Source: Roseovarius sp. A-2
GTDB lineage: Bacteria; Pseudomonadota; Alphaproteobacteria; Rhodobacterales; Rhodobacteraceae
NCBI RefSeq assembly: GCF_002072155.1
Contig: NZ_BDIY01000014.1
Span: forward strand, 1 to 64,000
Reading direction: 5' to 3'
Length of the DNA stretch: 64,000 nt
This document shows positions 44,658 through 53,988 of this stretch, piece after piece. A program made the translations under genes and the position numbers. Position 1 is the first letter of the stretch, and the number at the start of each line of letters is the position of its first letter. The notes under the pieces are model-generated. The model made no database searches and was not told the DNA's origin. It was given only the letters and a program-made list of their open reading frames with translations.

Positions 44658-47285
44658 ATGGCAAAGACGCGAAAGCCCCTGAACGACGTGACGGCGCGGC
44701 TGCGGCGGCCCTTGGCGCTGACCTGGGCCGGGCTGACCGCCGAGCGGCTGGTGCGCGCCTTCTGGCCGGTTTGGAGCCTTTTGGCGGGTGCGGCGGCGCT
44801 CGCCATGCTGGGCGTGCAGGATATCGCAAGCGTCGAGTCGGTCTGGGCTGCTGTGCTGCTGTGCGGTCTGGCGCTGGTGGTCTTTGCCGCGCGGGGGGTC
44901 ACGCGGTTCCGTTTTCCGACCTGGGCCGAGGCACTGGCGCGGCTGGATGCGACGTTGCCGGGGCGGCCGCTGGCGGCGTTGGCCGACACACAGGCGGTGG
45001 GCGCGCAGGATACCGGGTCACAGGCGCTGTGGCGGGCGCATCAGGCGCGGATGGCGGCGCGCGCGGCTGGGGCAAAGGCGGTCGAGCCCGATCTGCGCCT
45101 GTCGCGGCAGGATCCGTTCGGATTGCGTTACGTGGCGCTTCTGGGGCTGGTGGTGGCGTTGCTCTTCGGCTCGGTCTGGCGGGCAGGCTCGGTGGCCGAG
45201 ATGGTGCCCGGTGCGGGCGGCGGCGCGGCGCTCGCCTCTGGCCCGACATGGGAAGGCTGGATCGAGCCGCCCGCCTATACCGGGTTGCCGAGCCTTTACC
45301 TGGCCGATCAGTCAGGGCAGATTCGCGTGCCCGAGGGCAGCGAGATCACTCTTCGGTTCTACGGCGAGGTCGGCGCGCTCAGCCTGAATGAGACGGTCTC
45401 GGGCCGGGCCGGTGACGTGCCGCTCGCGACTGGGACGGAACAGGAATTCACCATTGCGCAGGATGGCGAGATGCGTATCGACGGCCCCGGTGGCCGCAGC
45501 TGGCAGGTCGAGGCGATCGCCGATGCCGCGCCTGACGTTCGGATCCTGGAGAACGAGGCCAAGACCGCTTTTGACGGTCAGATGAGCCAGCCCTTCGAGG
45601 CGCGCGACGATTATGGCGTGGTGGCCGGAGGGGCTGTCTTCGAACTGGACATGGACCGCATTAACCGGCGCCACGGGCTCAGCACCGAGCCGGAGCCGCG
45701 CCAGGCCATTCGGCTCGACCTGCCGATGCCGCTTGCGGGGGATCGCAGTGAGTTTACCGAGACACTGATCGAAAACCTTTCCGAGCATCCATGGGCGCAT
45801 CTGCCGGTGACTTTGCGCTTGCGGGTCGAGGATGCGGCGGGGCAGGAGGGGCTGTCAAAGCCGGTCGAGATGGACCTGCCCGCGCGGCGGTTTTTCAACC
45901 CGATGGCGGCAGCAGTGATCGAACAGCGGCGCGATCTGCTGTGGTCGCGCGACAATGCGACCCGGGTGGCGCAGGTGCTGCGGGCGGTGTCCTACAAGCC
46001 GCGCGAGGGGCTTTTCCGGTCCGAGAAGGCCTATCTGCGGCTGCGGGTGATCCTGCGGCAGCTTGAGGCGATGACCGACAGTGGGGACGGGCTGAACGGC
46101 GACGAGCGCGACGAGATCGCGCAGGCGCTGTGGGATCTGGGCGTGCTGCTGGAAGACGGGGATGTGGGCGACGCGCTGGAGCGGATGCGCGCCGCGCAGG
46201 AACGCCTGAGCGAGGCGATGAAGAACGGCGCCAGCGAGGAGGAAATCGCCCGGCTGATGCAGGACTTGCGCGACGCCACGCAGGATTACCTGCGCCAGAA
46301 GATGCAGCAGGCGCAGCGCGAGGACCCCGAGAACAGCGGCGATCAGCAGAGCGCCGAGAACATGATGCAGATGAACAGCCAGGATCTGCAGGACATGATG
46401 GACCGCATTCAGGAACTGATGGAGCAAGGCCGCTTTGCCGAGGCGCAGCAGGCTCTGGAAGAGTTCCAGCAGATGATGGAGAACATGCAGGTCACCCAAG
46501 GCCAGGGCCAGCAGGGCCAGTCGCCGGGGCAACAGGCGATGGAGGGCCTGGCCGAGACGCTGCGCGAGCAGCAAGGCCTGTCGGATCAGGCGTTCCGCGA
46601 TTTGCAGGAACAGTTCAACCCCGGCGCACAATCCGGGCAATCGCAGAGCAATGAGGGCCAGAGCGGCGGCGAGGGCCGGGGCCAGAGCCATGAGAGCCAG
46701 CCCGGGCAGGGCGGTCAGGGTGGCCAGCAACAGGGTCAGGGCGGTGAAGGTCAGGAGCGCGCTGACGATCAGGGCCAAGGCGGGCAGCAGGGGGCCGAAG
46801 GCGAACTGGCTGACCGGCAAGAGGCGCTGCGCCGTGAACTGGAGCGGCAGCGGCAGGGCCTGCCGGGGCTCGGTGGCGAGGCCGGCGAGGCCGCGCGCGA
46901 TGCACTGGAACGGGCCGAACGTGCGATGGAAGGGGCCGAGGAGGCGCTGCGCAACGACGATCTCGCGGGGGCCATCGACGACCAGGCCGACGCCATGGAG
47001 GCACTGCGCGAAGGTATGCGCAACATGGGCGAGGCGATGGCCAACGAACAAAACCCGGGCGGGCAGGGCGATCAGCAGGGCGCGCCGGGGCAGGCGCAGG
47101 CCGATCCCTTGGGCCGCGAGGCCGGGCAGGGGCGACGCGCGGGCACGCAGGACAATCTCTTGCAGGGCGAGGATGTCTATCGCCGGGCCCGCGATCTGCT
47201 GGACGAAATCCGGCGGCGCTCGGGCGAGGGCGACCGGCCAGACGTGGAACGCGACTATCTCGAACGGTTGCTGGATCGGTTCTGA
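44658..47285 (+). CDS. TIGR02302/DUF4175 family membrane protein with Gln/Gly-rich tail
   Basis: 875 residues. Three hydrophobic segments near the N-terminus (~35-50, 58-75, 155-172) precede a periplasmic part (~200-430). From about residue 480 it becomes helical and rich in Gln, Glu and Met (QDLQDMMDRIQELMEQ), then low-complexity Gly/Gln/Ser (~620-720), then Ala/Glu helices. The family is confined to alphaproteobacteria and uncharacterised. Gene length fits the family. It follows lysA by 37 bp. The Gln-rich tail suggests an oligomer or a wall-spanning element. Confidence 0.85.
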   Translation: MAKTRKPLNDVTARLRRPLALTWAGLTAERLVRAFWPVWSLLAGAAALAMLGVQDIASVESVWAAVLLCGLALVVFAARGVTRFRFPTWAEALARLDATLPGRPLAALADTQAVGAQDTGSQALWRAHQARMAARAAGAKAVEPDLRLSRQDPFGLRYVALLGLVVALLFGSVWRAGSVAEMVPGAGGGAALASGPTWEGWIEPPAYTGLPSLYLADQSGQIRVPEGSEITLRFYGEVGALSLNETVSGRAGDVPLATGTEQEFTIAQDGEMRIDGPGGRSWQVEAIADAAPDVRILENEAKTAFDGQMSQPFEARDDYGVVAGGAVFELDMDRINRRHGLSTEPEPRQAIRLDLPMPLAGDRSEFTETLIENLSEHPWAHLPVTLRLRVEDAAGQEGLSKPVEMDLPARRFFNPMAAAVIEQRRDLLWSRDNATRVAQVLRAVSYKPREGLFRSEKAYLRLRVILRQLEAMTDSGDGLNGDERDEIAQALWDLGVLLEDGDVGDALERMRAAQERLSEAMKNGASEEEIARLMQDLRDATQDYLRQKMQQAQREDPENSGDQQSAENMMQMNSQDLQDMMDRIQELMEQGRFAEAQQALEEFQQMMENMQVTQGQGQQGQSPGQQAMEGLAETLREQQGLSDQAFRDLQEQFNPGAQSGQSQSNEGQSGGEGRGQSHESQPGQGGQGGQQQGQGGEGQERADDQGQGGQQGAEGELADRQEALRRELERQRQGLPGLGGEAGEAARDALERAERAMEGAEEALRNDDLAGAIDDQADAMEALREGMRNMGEAMANEQNPGGQGDQQGAPGQAQADPLGREAGQGRRAGTQDNLLQGEDVYRRARDLLDEIRRRSGEGDRPDVERDYLERLLDRF

Positions 47286-47306
47286 GCCCGGTTCTGAGCG
47301 GGGTGG

Positions 47307-47329
47307 GAAGGCCTTTGCAAAAGGCCTTC
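47307..47329 (+). terminator. Hairpin after the TIGR02302 gene
   Basis: GAAGGCCTTT, GCA, AAAGGCCTTC is a perfect 10-bp stem with a 3-nt loop, 21 bp after the stop. It lacks a T-run (followed by GCCC). It is the first of several inverted repeats in this gap. Confidence 0.6.
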
Positions 47330-47683
47330 GCCCGTGGCTGACGGTGCTTTGAATTGGTGAGAGATGGGTGCTTGGTTTGGGATTTATCTGGCTCTGCCGC
47401 ATCCCGTGCGAGACGCTCTGAGCGTGCCGCGCAATCGTCATGCCGAAGGCATGCCTCTGGCATGACGCCGTCCTGCGGCATCTTCTGGCGAGGCGCAATG
47501 TTCGCTTCAGGCCATTAATACCGACAGCTGCAACCCGGTATGACGCAACAGCCGGGCAGGGACGGGTTATATTTCGCGTGTGTCGCGAACGTCCGCAACC
47601 GTGCCAAACCTACAAGTGCCCTGCCCGCATCACCTCCGACACCCCCCTTGAGGGTCCCGCGTTCGGGTCTCCTCTCATCCCGC
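47330..47683. other. Intergenic region with nested inverted repeats
   Basis: No gene is seen here. From ~47395 to ~47481 an outer pair TGCCGCA/TGCGGCA encloses two inner hairpins, ACGCTC-T-GAGCGT and CATGCC-GAA-GGCATG, which could fold into a branched structure. A further hairpin TTCGCG-TGTGT-CGCGAA lies at 47573-47589. The rest is featureless. It may be a repetitive palindromic element or an unrecognised structured RNA. Confidence 0.5.
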
Positions 47684-48244
47684 CTATCGGAACGAGATCA
47701 CCTCGGCCTCTGTCACCACCATGTCGAGCGGCTGATCGGTCGGCTCCAGCGGCAGACCTTCGGCCTCCTGCGCGGTATAGGCGAAACCGATCGCCAGGGT
47801 CGCGCGACGGCTGCGCAGACGCTCCAGCGTGCGGTCATAGAACCCGCCCCCATAGCCGAGCCGCCCGCCTGCGCGGTCGAAGGCCACCAGCGGCACGATC
47901 AGGATTTCCGGCTCGATGAAGCGGTCGACCTCGGGCACCATTGCGCCGAATGGGCCCTCGCGCAGCGCACAGTCCGGTTCCCACACCGAAAAATCGAGCG
48001 GCAGGCCCGCGCCCGCGATGACCGGCACGGCGACGGGGCCATGTGCTGCGGCCTCGGCCATCGCGGGCAGCGGGTCGATCTCGGACCGGATCGGCATGTA
48101 GCCCGCCAGCGGCACGCCGCGATAGCCCGCCAGAACGCTTGAGAGCAGGCCCGCGCCAGCCCCGGCATCCGCCCGGTGCGCCGCCGCCCGTCGGGCAAAG
48201 GCGGCCTTGCGTGCCACCTGCTTGATCTCTGCCAAATCGCTCAT
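47684..48244 (-). CDS. 5-formyltetrahydrofolate cyclo-ligase
   Basis: 186 residues with the family motif LGYGGGFYDRTLE and an N-terminal phosphate-binding arginine/lysine helix (KQVARKAAFARR). It converts 5-formyltetrahydrofolate to 5,10-methenyltetrahydrofolate with ATP. The ATG at 48244 overlaps the mgtE stop by 4 bp (ATGA), which fixes this start rather than the longer frame. Confidence 0.92.
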   Translation of the reverse strand: MSDLAEIKQVARKAAFARRAAAHRADAGAGAGLLSSVLAGYRGVPLAGYMPIRSEIDPLPAMAEAAAHGPVAVPVIAGAGLPLDFSVWEPDCALREGPFGAMVPEVDRFIEPEILIVPLVAFDRAGGRLGYGGGFYDRTLERLRSRRATLAIGFAYTAQEAEGLPLEPTDQPLDMVVTEAEVISFR

Positions 48245-49626
48245 AACAGGAACATCGCCGCCAGCCCCAGAAAGGCGCAGAACCCGACCACATCGGTCAC
48301 CGTGGTGACAAACGTGCCAGAGCCAAGCGCCGGGTCCACACCCAGCCGATCCATGACCACGGGAATGCCCGCCCCGGCAAACCCGGCAACGACCAGATTG
48401 ATCACCATTGCGGCGGCGGTCACATAACCAAGCTCCGGCCCTCCGAACCACACCGCCCCCACGACGCCCATGGCGGCGGCAAAGATCACCCCGTTGATCA
48501 GACCCACCAGCACCTCGCGCATCAGCACGCGCCAGACGTTCGATCCGGTCAAGTCCTTGGTCGCGAGCGCCCGCACTGCGACGGTCAGCGACTGCGTCGC
48601 AGCATTGCCCCCCATCGAGGCCACGATCGGCATCAGTACCGCCAGGGCCACCAGCTGTGCAATCGCCGCCTCGAACTGCGCGATCACCAGCGAGGCGAGA
48701 ATCGCCGTCGCGAGGTTCACCGCCAGCCACGGCACCCGCTGTTTGGAGGTCGCGATCACGCTGTCGTTGAGCCCGCCCTCGCCGACACCGGCAAGGCGCA
48801 TGATGTCCTCTTCATGCTCTTCATCGAGCACGATCATCGCGTCGTCGATGGTGATGACGCCCACGAGCCGACCCTCTTCATCGACGACCGGCGCGGAAAT
48901 CAGGTGATACTGGTTGAACGCATAGGCCACATCCCCCTCGTACTGAGTGACCGGGATGACGTGAAACGTCTCCTCGACCAGATCATTCAGCGCCACATCG
49001 CGCCGCGCCGCCATGATCCGCCCCAGCGTCACATTGCCCACCGGATGCAGGCGCGGATCGACCAGAATGATGTGATAAAACTGCTCCGGCAGGTCCTCGG
49101 CATTGCGCATGAAGTCGATGACATCGCCCACGCTCCAATGCTCGGGTGCCATCACCACCTCGCGCTGCATCAAACGGCCTGCGGAATAGTCCGGATAGGT
49201 CAGCGATTGCTGCACCGCCAGACGGTCGCTGTCCTCGAGATATTCAAGGATCGCGTCCTGCTGTTTATCCTCAAGGTCCTCAACCAGATCGACCACGTCA
49301 TCGGAATCAAGTTCGCGCACCGCCTCGGCCAGAACTTCGGGATGCAAGAGGCCGATCACCTCTTCGCGAATCGACTCGTCGAGTTCCGACAGGATGTCGC
49401 CGTCGAATTCCCCGCCATAGAGTGTGATCAGCCGCCGCCGGTCATAGGCGTTGCTCTGTTCCAGAAGGTCGGCGATGTCGGCGGGGTGCAGCGGCTCCAT
49501 CTCGGCCCAGAGCATCTCGCGGTCATCGGTATCAACGGCATACATGATCCGCGACACGGCCTGTTTGTTCAGCGGATAGCCGTCCTCGTCGCGCTCGTTC
49601 CCGGTCTCCTGGTTCTGCTCTGCCAT
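48241..49626 (-). CDS. mgtE: Magnesium transporter MgtE
   Basis: 461 residues. The acidic N-domain (~30-135), two CBS domains (VVMAPEHWSVGDVIDFM, AYAFNQYHLISAPVVDEEGRL split at ~210-260) and five C-terminal membrane segments with LMPIVASMGGNAATQS follow the MgtE order. It imports Mg2+ and closes when intracellular Mg2+ is high. It is the upstream partner of the cyclo-ligase gene. Confidence 0.94.
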   Translation of the reverse strand: MAEQNQETGNERDEDGYPLNKQAVSRIMYAVDTDDREMLWAEMEPLHPADIADLLEQSNAYDRRRLITLYGGEFDGDILSELDESIREEVIGLLHPEVLAEAVRELDSDDVVDLVEDLEDKQQDAILEYLEDSDRLAVQQSLTYPDYSAGRLMQREVVMAPEHWSVGDVIDFMRNAEDLPEQFYHIILVDPRLHPVGNVTLGRIMAARRDVALNDLVEETFHVIPVTQYEGDVAYAFNQYHLISAPVVDEEGRLVGVITIDDAMIVLDEEHEEDIMRLAGVGEGGLNDSVIATSKQRVPWLAVNLATAILASLVIAQFEAAIAQLVALAVLMPIVASMGGNAATQSLTVAVRALATKDLTGSNVWRVLMREVLVGLINGVIFAAAMGVVGAVWFGGPELGYVTAAAMVINLVVAGFAGAGIPVVMDRLGVDPALGSGTFVTTVTDVVGFCAFLGLAAMFLL

Positions 49627-49760
49627 CTCGCCCTCCCCTCACGCCGCCTTGGTGCAGGAGTAATCAAGCGCCGCGCGAAAAACAATGACATTGGGATGAT
49701 TTACGCCGCCTTCTACCGCGCGTATCGTGGCGCTGCACAGCCCCTCGACAGACGGACACC

Positions 49761-51044
49761 ATGACCGACCAAACCCTCCTCACCGGCCAGATCCTGGCCT
49801 TTGACCGCACGCCCTTCGATGGCGACCCGGCCAACTCCGCCCGCCTGCACGAGGCACTGGTGATCGAGGGTGGACATATCGCCGCCATCGGCCCCGTCGC
49901 CGAGTTGCGCGCCGCCTATCCGCAGGCCCGGCGTCACGACATGGGCGCGCATCTGATTACCGCGGGCTTTGTCGACGCGCATGTCCATTATCCGCAGACC
50001 GCGATGATCGCCAGCTGGGGCAAGCGCCTGATCGACTGGCTGAATACCTACACCTTTCCCGAGGAAATGCGTTTTGCCGATCCCGCCTATGCCGCCGAGA
50101 TTGCCGCCCGCTATCTCGACCTGACGTTGGCGCATGGCACCACCACCTGCGTCAGCTATTGCACCATCCACCCCGCCAGCGTGACCGCCTTTTTCGAGGC
50201 GGCGCAGGCGCGCGGGCTGCGCGCGGTGGCGGGCAAGACCTGCATGGACCGCAACGCGCCCGACGGCCTGCGCGACACACCGCAGTCGGCCTATGACGAC
50301 TCGCGCCGTCTGCTCGACCGCTGGCACGGGGTGGATCGGCTGTCTTACGCCATCACCCCGCGCTTTTCGCCTACCTCAACGCCCGAGCAACTGGGTGCGT
50401 TGGGGCACCTCTGGGCGGACCATCCCGATTGCCTGATGCAGACCCATCTGAGCGAGCAGACCGACGAGATCGAGTGGGTGAAATCCCTCTACCCGGAGGC
50501 GCGCGATTATCTCGATACCTATGAGATGTACGGGCTGTTGGGCGAGCGCGGGCTCTACGGCCACGCCATCCACCTCACCCCGCGTGAACGGGACCGGCTG
50601 CGCGAGGTGGGCGCGGCGCTGATCCATTGCCCTACCTCGAACACGTTTATCGGCTCGGGCCTTTTCGACATGGCCGCCCGCGTGGCCGAGGGCCATCGTG
50701 TGGGCCTTGCCACCGATACCGGGGGCGGTTCATCCTTCTCGATGCTGCGCACAATGGCGGCGGCCTATGAAATCGGGCAGCTGACCGGCACGGCCCTGCA
50801 CCCGGCGCAACTTCTCTGGCTTGGCACCGCCGGGTCGGCGCAAGCGCTGCATATGGGCCATCTTATCGGCACTATCGCCCCGGGGATGGAGGCGGATCTG
50901 GTGGCGCTCGATCTGGTCTCGACGCCGGCCATTGCGCAGCGTTCGGAGCGTGCAGGCGATATATGGGAGGCGCTCTTTCCGACGATCATGATGGGCGATG
51001 ATCGCGCGGTCGCGCAGGTCTGGGTCGCGGGGCGCGCGGTCTGA
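49761..51044 (+). CDS. guaD: Guanine deaminase
   Basis: 427 residues of the amidohydrolase superfamily with metal ligands in DAHVHYPQ, QTHLSEQ, YGHAIHLT and ATDTGGGSS. The spacing TYTFPEE and RFSPTST support guanine deaminase rather than other members. It converts guanine to xanthine plus ammonia. It starts 134 bp from mgtE's divergent start. A gene remnant and then a convergent 8-oxoguanine deaminase follow. Confidence 0.92.
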   Translation: MTDQTLLTGQILAFDRTPFDGDPANSARLHEALVIEGGHIAAIGPVAELRAAYPQARRHDMGAHLITAGFVDAHVHYPQTAMIASWGKRLIDWLNTYTFPEEMRFADPAYAAEIAARYLDLTLAHGTTTCVSYCTIHPASVTAFFEAAQARGLRAVAGKTCMDRNAPDGLRDTPQSAYDDSRRLLDRWHGVDRLSYAITPRFSPTSTPEQLGALGHLWADHPDCLMQTHLSEQTDEIEWVKSLYPEARDYLDTYEMYGLLGERGLYGHAIHLTPRERDRLREVGAALIHCPTSNTFIGSGLFDMAARVAEGHRVGLATDTGGGSSFSMLRTMAAAYEIGQLTGTALHPAQLLWLGTAGSAQALHMGHLIGTIAPGMEADLVALDLVSTPAIAQRSERAGDIWEALFPTIMMGDDRAVAQVWVAGRAV

Positions 51045-51100
51045 GCGGTTCGCTTGCAGACAATTGGGCCCGCTGCCTTGTCTCTTGCATCGGACAGTGA

Positions 51101-51346
51101 CGGGCGCCCGCAACGACCGACAGCACCCAAGCCTGCCATCTTGCCGATGCGGTTCGGGCCATCGACGCCAAGTTTGGTGACGGCTATGCGCGCGAGCCCC
51201 CCCCCGACCTTATCCAGGGCGCGAGCATCGAGGCCCCCGTCGCCACCGGACATGGTGTCCACCAGAAGGTGCTGGCCGCCGTGCGCCAGATCAGTGCCGA
51301 GATGGCTGAGACGATCCTGAACCTCACGCCCCGCATCTTCGGGTGA
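51101..51346 (+). pseudogene. Start-less remnant of a small conserved protein
   Basis: The frame reading ADAVRAIDAKFGDGYARE to ISAEMAETILNLTPRIFG looks protein-like (Rhodobacterales small proteins with AIDAKFGxGYA are familiar to me but unnamed). It has an in-frame stop (TGA 51098-51100) before any ATG, GTG or TTG. A run of nine C lies at 51197-51205. It is best read as the 3' part of a decayed gene; a frameshift in the C-run or a missing start is possible. It fills most of the gap between guaD and the convergent deaminase. Confidence 0.5.
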
Positions 51347-51349
51347 AGG

Positions 51350-52690
51350 CTATACCCGCTCCGCCAGACGCCGCGCCAGCCGGGTCTGCTGCGCGATCAC
51401 CTGCGGCAGATCGAGCGTGGTGATATGCCCATCCCGCACCACCTGACGGCCCTCGACGAACAGGTCGCGCACCTCTTGCGGCCCTGCCAGCACCAGCGCG
51501 GCGGGGTCCCAACTGCCAGCACTTTCGATGCCGCTGACATCCCAGATCGCGATATCGGCGCGCTTTCCCGGGGAGATCTGGCCACAGTCGTTACGCCCCA
51601 GAACCTCCGCACCGCCACGCGTCGCGATCTCGAGGGCCTCGCGTGCGCTCATCGCGTCCGCCCCGCGTGACACCCGCTGCAACAGCATCGCCTGCCGCGT
51701 CTCGGCCATCATGTTGGCCGAATCGTTGCTGGCCGAGCCATCGACGCCCAGCCCGACCCGAACACCCCGGTCCCGCATTTCGCGAACCGGGGCGATTCCC
51801 GAACCCAACCGACAGTTGGAGCAGGGGCAATGCGCAACGCCGGTTCTTGTTTCTGAAAATAACTCAATCTCCTGACCGTCAAGTTTCACGCAATGCGCAT
51901 GCCAGACATCCGGCCCGGTCCAGCCCAGATCCTCGGCATACTGCCCCGGTCGACACCCGAACCGTTCCAGCGAATAGGTGACGTCTTCGGCATTTTCAGC
52001 AAGGTGGGTATGCATCATAACCCCTTGATTGCGGGCGAGATTGGCAGATTCGCGCATCAGGTCGCGGCTGACCGAGAACGGAGAGCAAGGGGCGACACCC
52101 ACCCGGCACATCGAACCGTCCCTTGGGTCGTGAAAGCGATCTATGACGCGAATACAATCACCCAGGATGTACTTTTCATCTTCCACCAGCGCATCCGGCG
52201 GCAAGCCTCCGGCGCTCTCACCGATGCTCATCGCGCCGCGCGTGGGATGAAACCGCAGACCGACCTCCACTGCCGCCTCGATCGTATCATCGAGCCGGGC
52301 CCCATTCGGAAAAAGGTAGAGGTGATCGGCGCTTAGCGTGCATCCTGAGCGTGCCAATTCGGCCAGGCCAATCATCGCAGAGACGCGCATTTCCTCCGGT
52401 CCGAACCGCGCCCAAATCGGATAGAGTGTCTTGAGCCACCCGAACAACAGCGCATCCTGCCCGCCCGGCACGGCCCTTGTAAGGGTTTGGAACAAATGGT
52501 GATGTGTGTTCACCAACCCCGGCGTGACGATGCATCCCGTGGCCCGGATCACCTCGCCCGAACTCTCCAGCCCATGGCCCACTTCTGCAATCACACCATC
52601 GCGAATCAGGATATCCGCACCGCGTAATTCCCGGCGCGCGTCATCTATCGTGATCACGTAATCCGCAGCCTGTATCAGGTATTCGGCCAT
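51350..52690 (-). CDS. 8-oxoguanine deaminase
   Basis: 446 residues of the amidohydrolase superfamily (ATZ/TRZ group) with PGLVNTHHHLFQTLTR, MHTHLAEN, WHAHCVKL and LGVDGSASND as metal and substrate motifs. It matches the 8-oxoguanine deaminase subgroup and would convert 8-oxoguanine to urate, scavenging oxidised purine. Related enzymes act on hydroxy-s-triazines, so the substrate is not certain. It converges with guaD and lies 84 bp downstream of hisN on the same strand. Confidence 0.85.
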   Translation of the reverse strand: MAEYLIQAADYVITIDDARRELRGADILIRDGVIAEVGHGLESSGEVIRATGCIVTPGLVNTHHHLFQTLTRAVPGGQDALLFGWLKTLYPIWARFGPEEMRVSAMIGLAELARSGCTLSADHLYLFPNGARLDDTIEAAVEVGLRFHPTRGAMSIGESAGGLPPDALVEDEKYILGDCIRVIDRFHDPRDGSMCRVGVAPCSPFSVSRDLMRESANLARNQGVMMHTHLAENAEDVTYSLERFGCRPGQYAEDLGWTGPDVWHAHCVKLDGQEIELFSETRTGVAHCPCSNCRLGSGIAPVREMRDRGVRVGLGVDGSASNDSANMMAETRQAMLLQRVSRGADAMSAREALEIATRGGAEVLGRNDCGQISPGKRADIAIWDVSGIESAGSWDPAALVLAGPQEVRDLFVEGRQVVRDGHITTLDLPQVIAQQTRLARRLAERV

Positions 52691-52774
52691 TTGTTCCGCC
52701 CCTTATATGTGCTTCCTCACCCCCTCTGGAAGCAGGTGCACGGCGGAAAGGGGCCAGAACCGCGCAGGCAGTCG

Positions 52775-53566
52775 CTAGGCGATCCGTGACAGGATTTCAA
52801 GCGCCTCTGCATGCTGCTCCCGCCCACCGGCCGCCACAACGCGCCCTCCTGCATGTGCCGGACCGCCCTGCCAGTCGGTCACGATCCCGCCTGCAGCCTC
52901 GATCACGGCAATCGGTGCCTGAATGTCGTATACGGCCAGCCCGGCCTCGATCACGAGATCGATCTGGCCAGCGGCAATAAGAGAATAGGCATAACAATCA
53001 ATACCAAATCGGGTAAGCCTCACGTGGCGGGACACATCGGCAAAGGCGGCACCTTCGGCCTCGCTTCCTACCTCGGGAAAGGTTGTGAACAGGATCGATT
53101 CGGATAATGGCCGGTCACCGATCACCCGCAAATCGCGATGGCCTTGCGGTCCGCTGAGCGCCGCATGACCAAGCCCACCCTCAAAACGTTCGCCGATATA
53201 GGGCTGATCAATGATGCCATATATCGGGCCGCTCTCATCCGCGACCGCAATCAATACGCCCCATGTCGGCGTGCCGGACATGAATGCGCGCGTGCCGTCA
53301 ATCGGATCGAGCACCCAGGTCAGACCACTCGTCCCGGCCTGCACACCATATTCCTCGCCAATGATTGCGTCGTCCGGACGCATCCGCGCCAATACGTCGC
53401 GCATGGCGAGCTCGGTCGCCCGATCGCCTTCGGTCACGGGATCAAACCTGCCGTCAAAGAGTTTGTTATCCGCAGTCAGACCCGCGCTTCTGAAATACGG
53501 CAAAACCGCCCTACGTGCCGCATCCGCGACCGCGTGGGCGGTTTTTCTGAGTGCGTCCTTGTCCAT
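52775..53566 (-). CDS. hisN: Histidinol-phosphatase (inositol-monophosphatase family)
   Basis: 263 residues of the IMPase family with metal motifs GEEYG, DPIDGTRAF and YDIQAPIAVIEAAGG. The alphaproteobacterial HisN branch fits. It removes phosphate from L-histidinol phosphate. Other phosphatases of this fold act on inositol or sulfur nucleotides, so substrate is moderately sure. It follows the XRE gene by 53 bp on the same strand. Confidence 0.85.
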   Translation of the reverse strand: MDKDALRKTAHAVADAARRAVLPYFRSAGLTADNKLFDGRFDPVTEGDRATELAMRDVLARMRPDDAIIGEEYGVQAGTSGLTWVLDPIDGTRAFMSGTPTWGVLIAVADESGPIYGIIDQPYIGERFEGGLGHAALSGPQGHRDLRVIGDRPLSESILFTTFPEVGSEAEGAAFADVSRHVRLTRFGIDCYAYSLIAAGQIDLVIEAGLAVYDIQAPIAVIEAAGGIVTDWQGGPAHAGGRVVAAGGREQHAEALEILSRIA

Positions 53567-53619
53567 GCCCGCCCCCGATCAAAACACGAGAGGAGACTTA
53601 GCGCGCGAGGCGCGGTGGC

Positions 53620-53988
53620 TCAAGCCACCTCGCTCAGCACGCGTGCCAGATCGAACAGGCGACGACGCTGGTTTTCGGGAATCGCATAGTAGGAGCGCAC
53701 CAGATCAAGTGCTTCCTTATCCCCGATTATATCAACGGGCAGGTTGCCCGGCTTCGGCATTTCCTCTTCTTTTCCAAGACCTTCGAAGAAGAAACTAATT
53801 TCTACATCAAGTGCGTCCGCAATATCCCAGAGGCGTGATGCGCTTACCCGGTTTGCTCCGGTCTCGTATTTCTGGATCTGTTGAAACTTGATCCCGACCG
53901 CTTCGGCCAATTGTTGTTGTGTCATACCGACAAGCCATCGGCGATGACGAATTCTTTTCCCGACGTACAAATCAACGGGGTGCGTCAT
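53620..53988 (-). CDS. XRE-family transcriptional regulator
   Basis: 122 residues. An HTH_3 domain (~9-64) has the sequence GMTQQQLAEAVGIKFQQIQKYETGANRVS split over two helices. The C-terminal half (EALDLVRSYYAIPENQRRRLFDLARVL) is a common helical extension in Rhodobacterales XRE proteins. It may regulate itself and the downstream hisN. A 7-bp palindrome (GGTGGCT-CA-AGCCACC, 53614-53629) covers its stop codon. Confidence 0.88.
   Translation of the reverse strand: MTHPVDLYVGKRIRHRRWLVGMTQQQLAEAVGIKFQQIQKYETGANRVSASRLWDIADALDVEISFFFEGLGKEEEMPKPGNLPVDIIGDKEALDLVRSYYAIPENQRRRLFDLARVLSEVA

Noticed and set aside
45855-47498. 547-codon open frame on the minus strand
   Set aside because: It mirrors the TIGR02302 gene; the Leu/Ala-rich product is the reverse reading of the Gln/Glu-rich tail.
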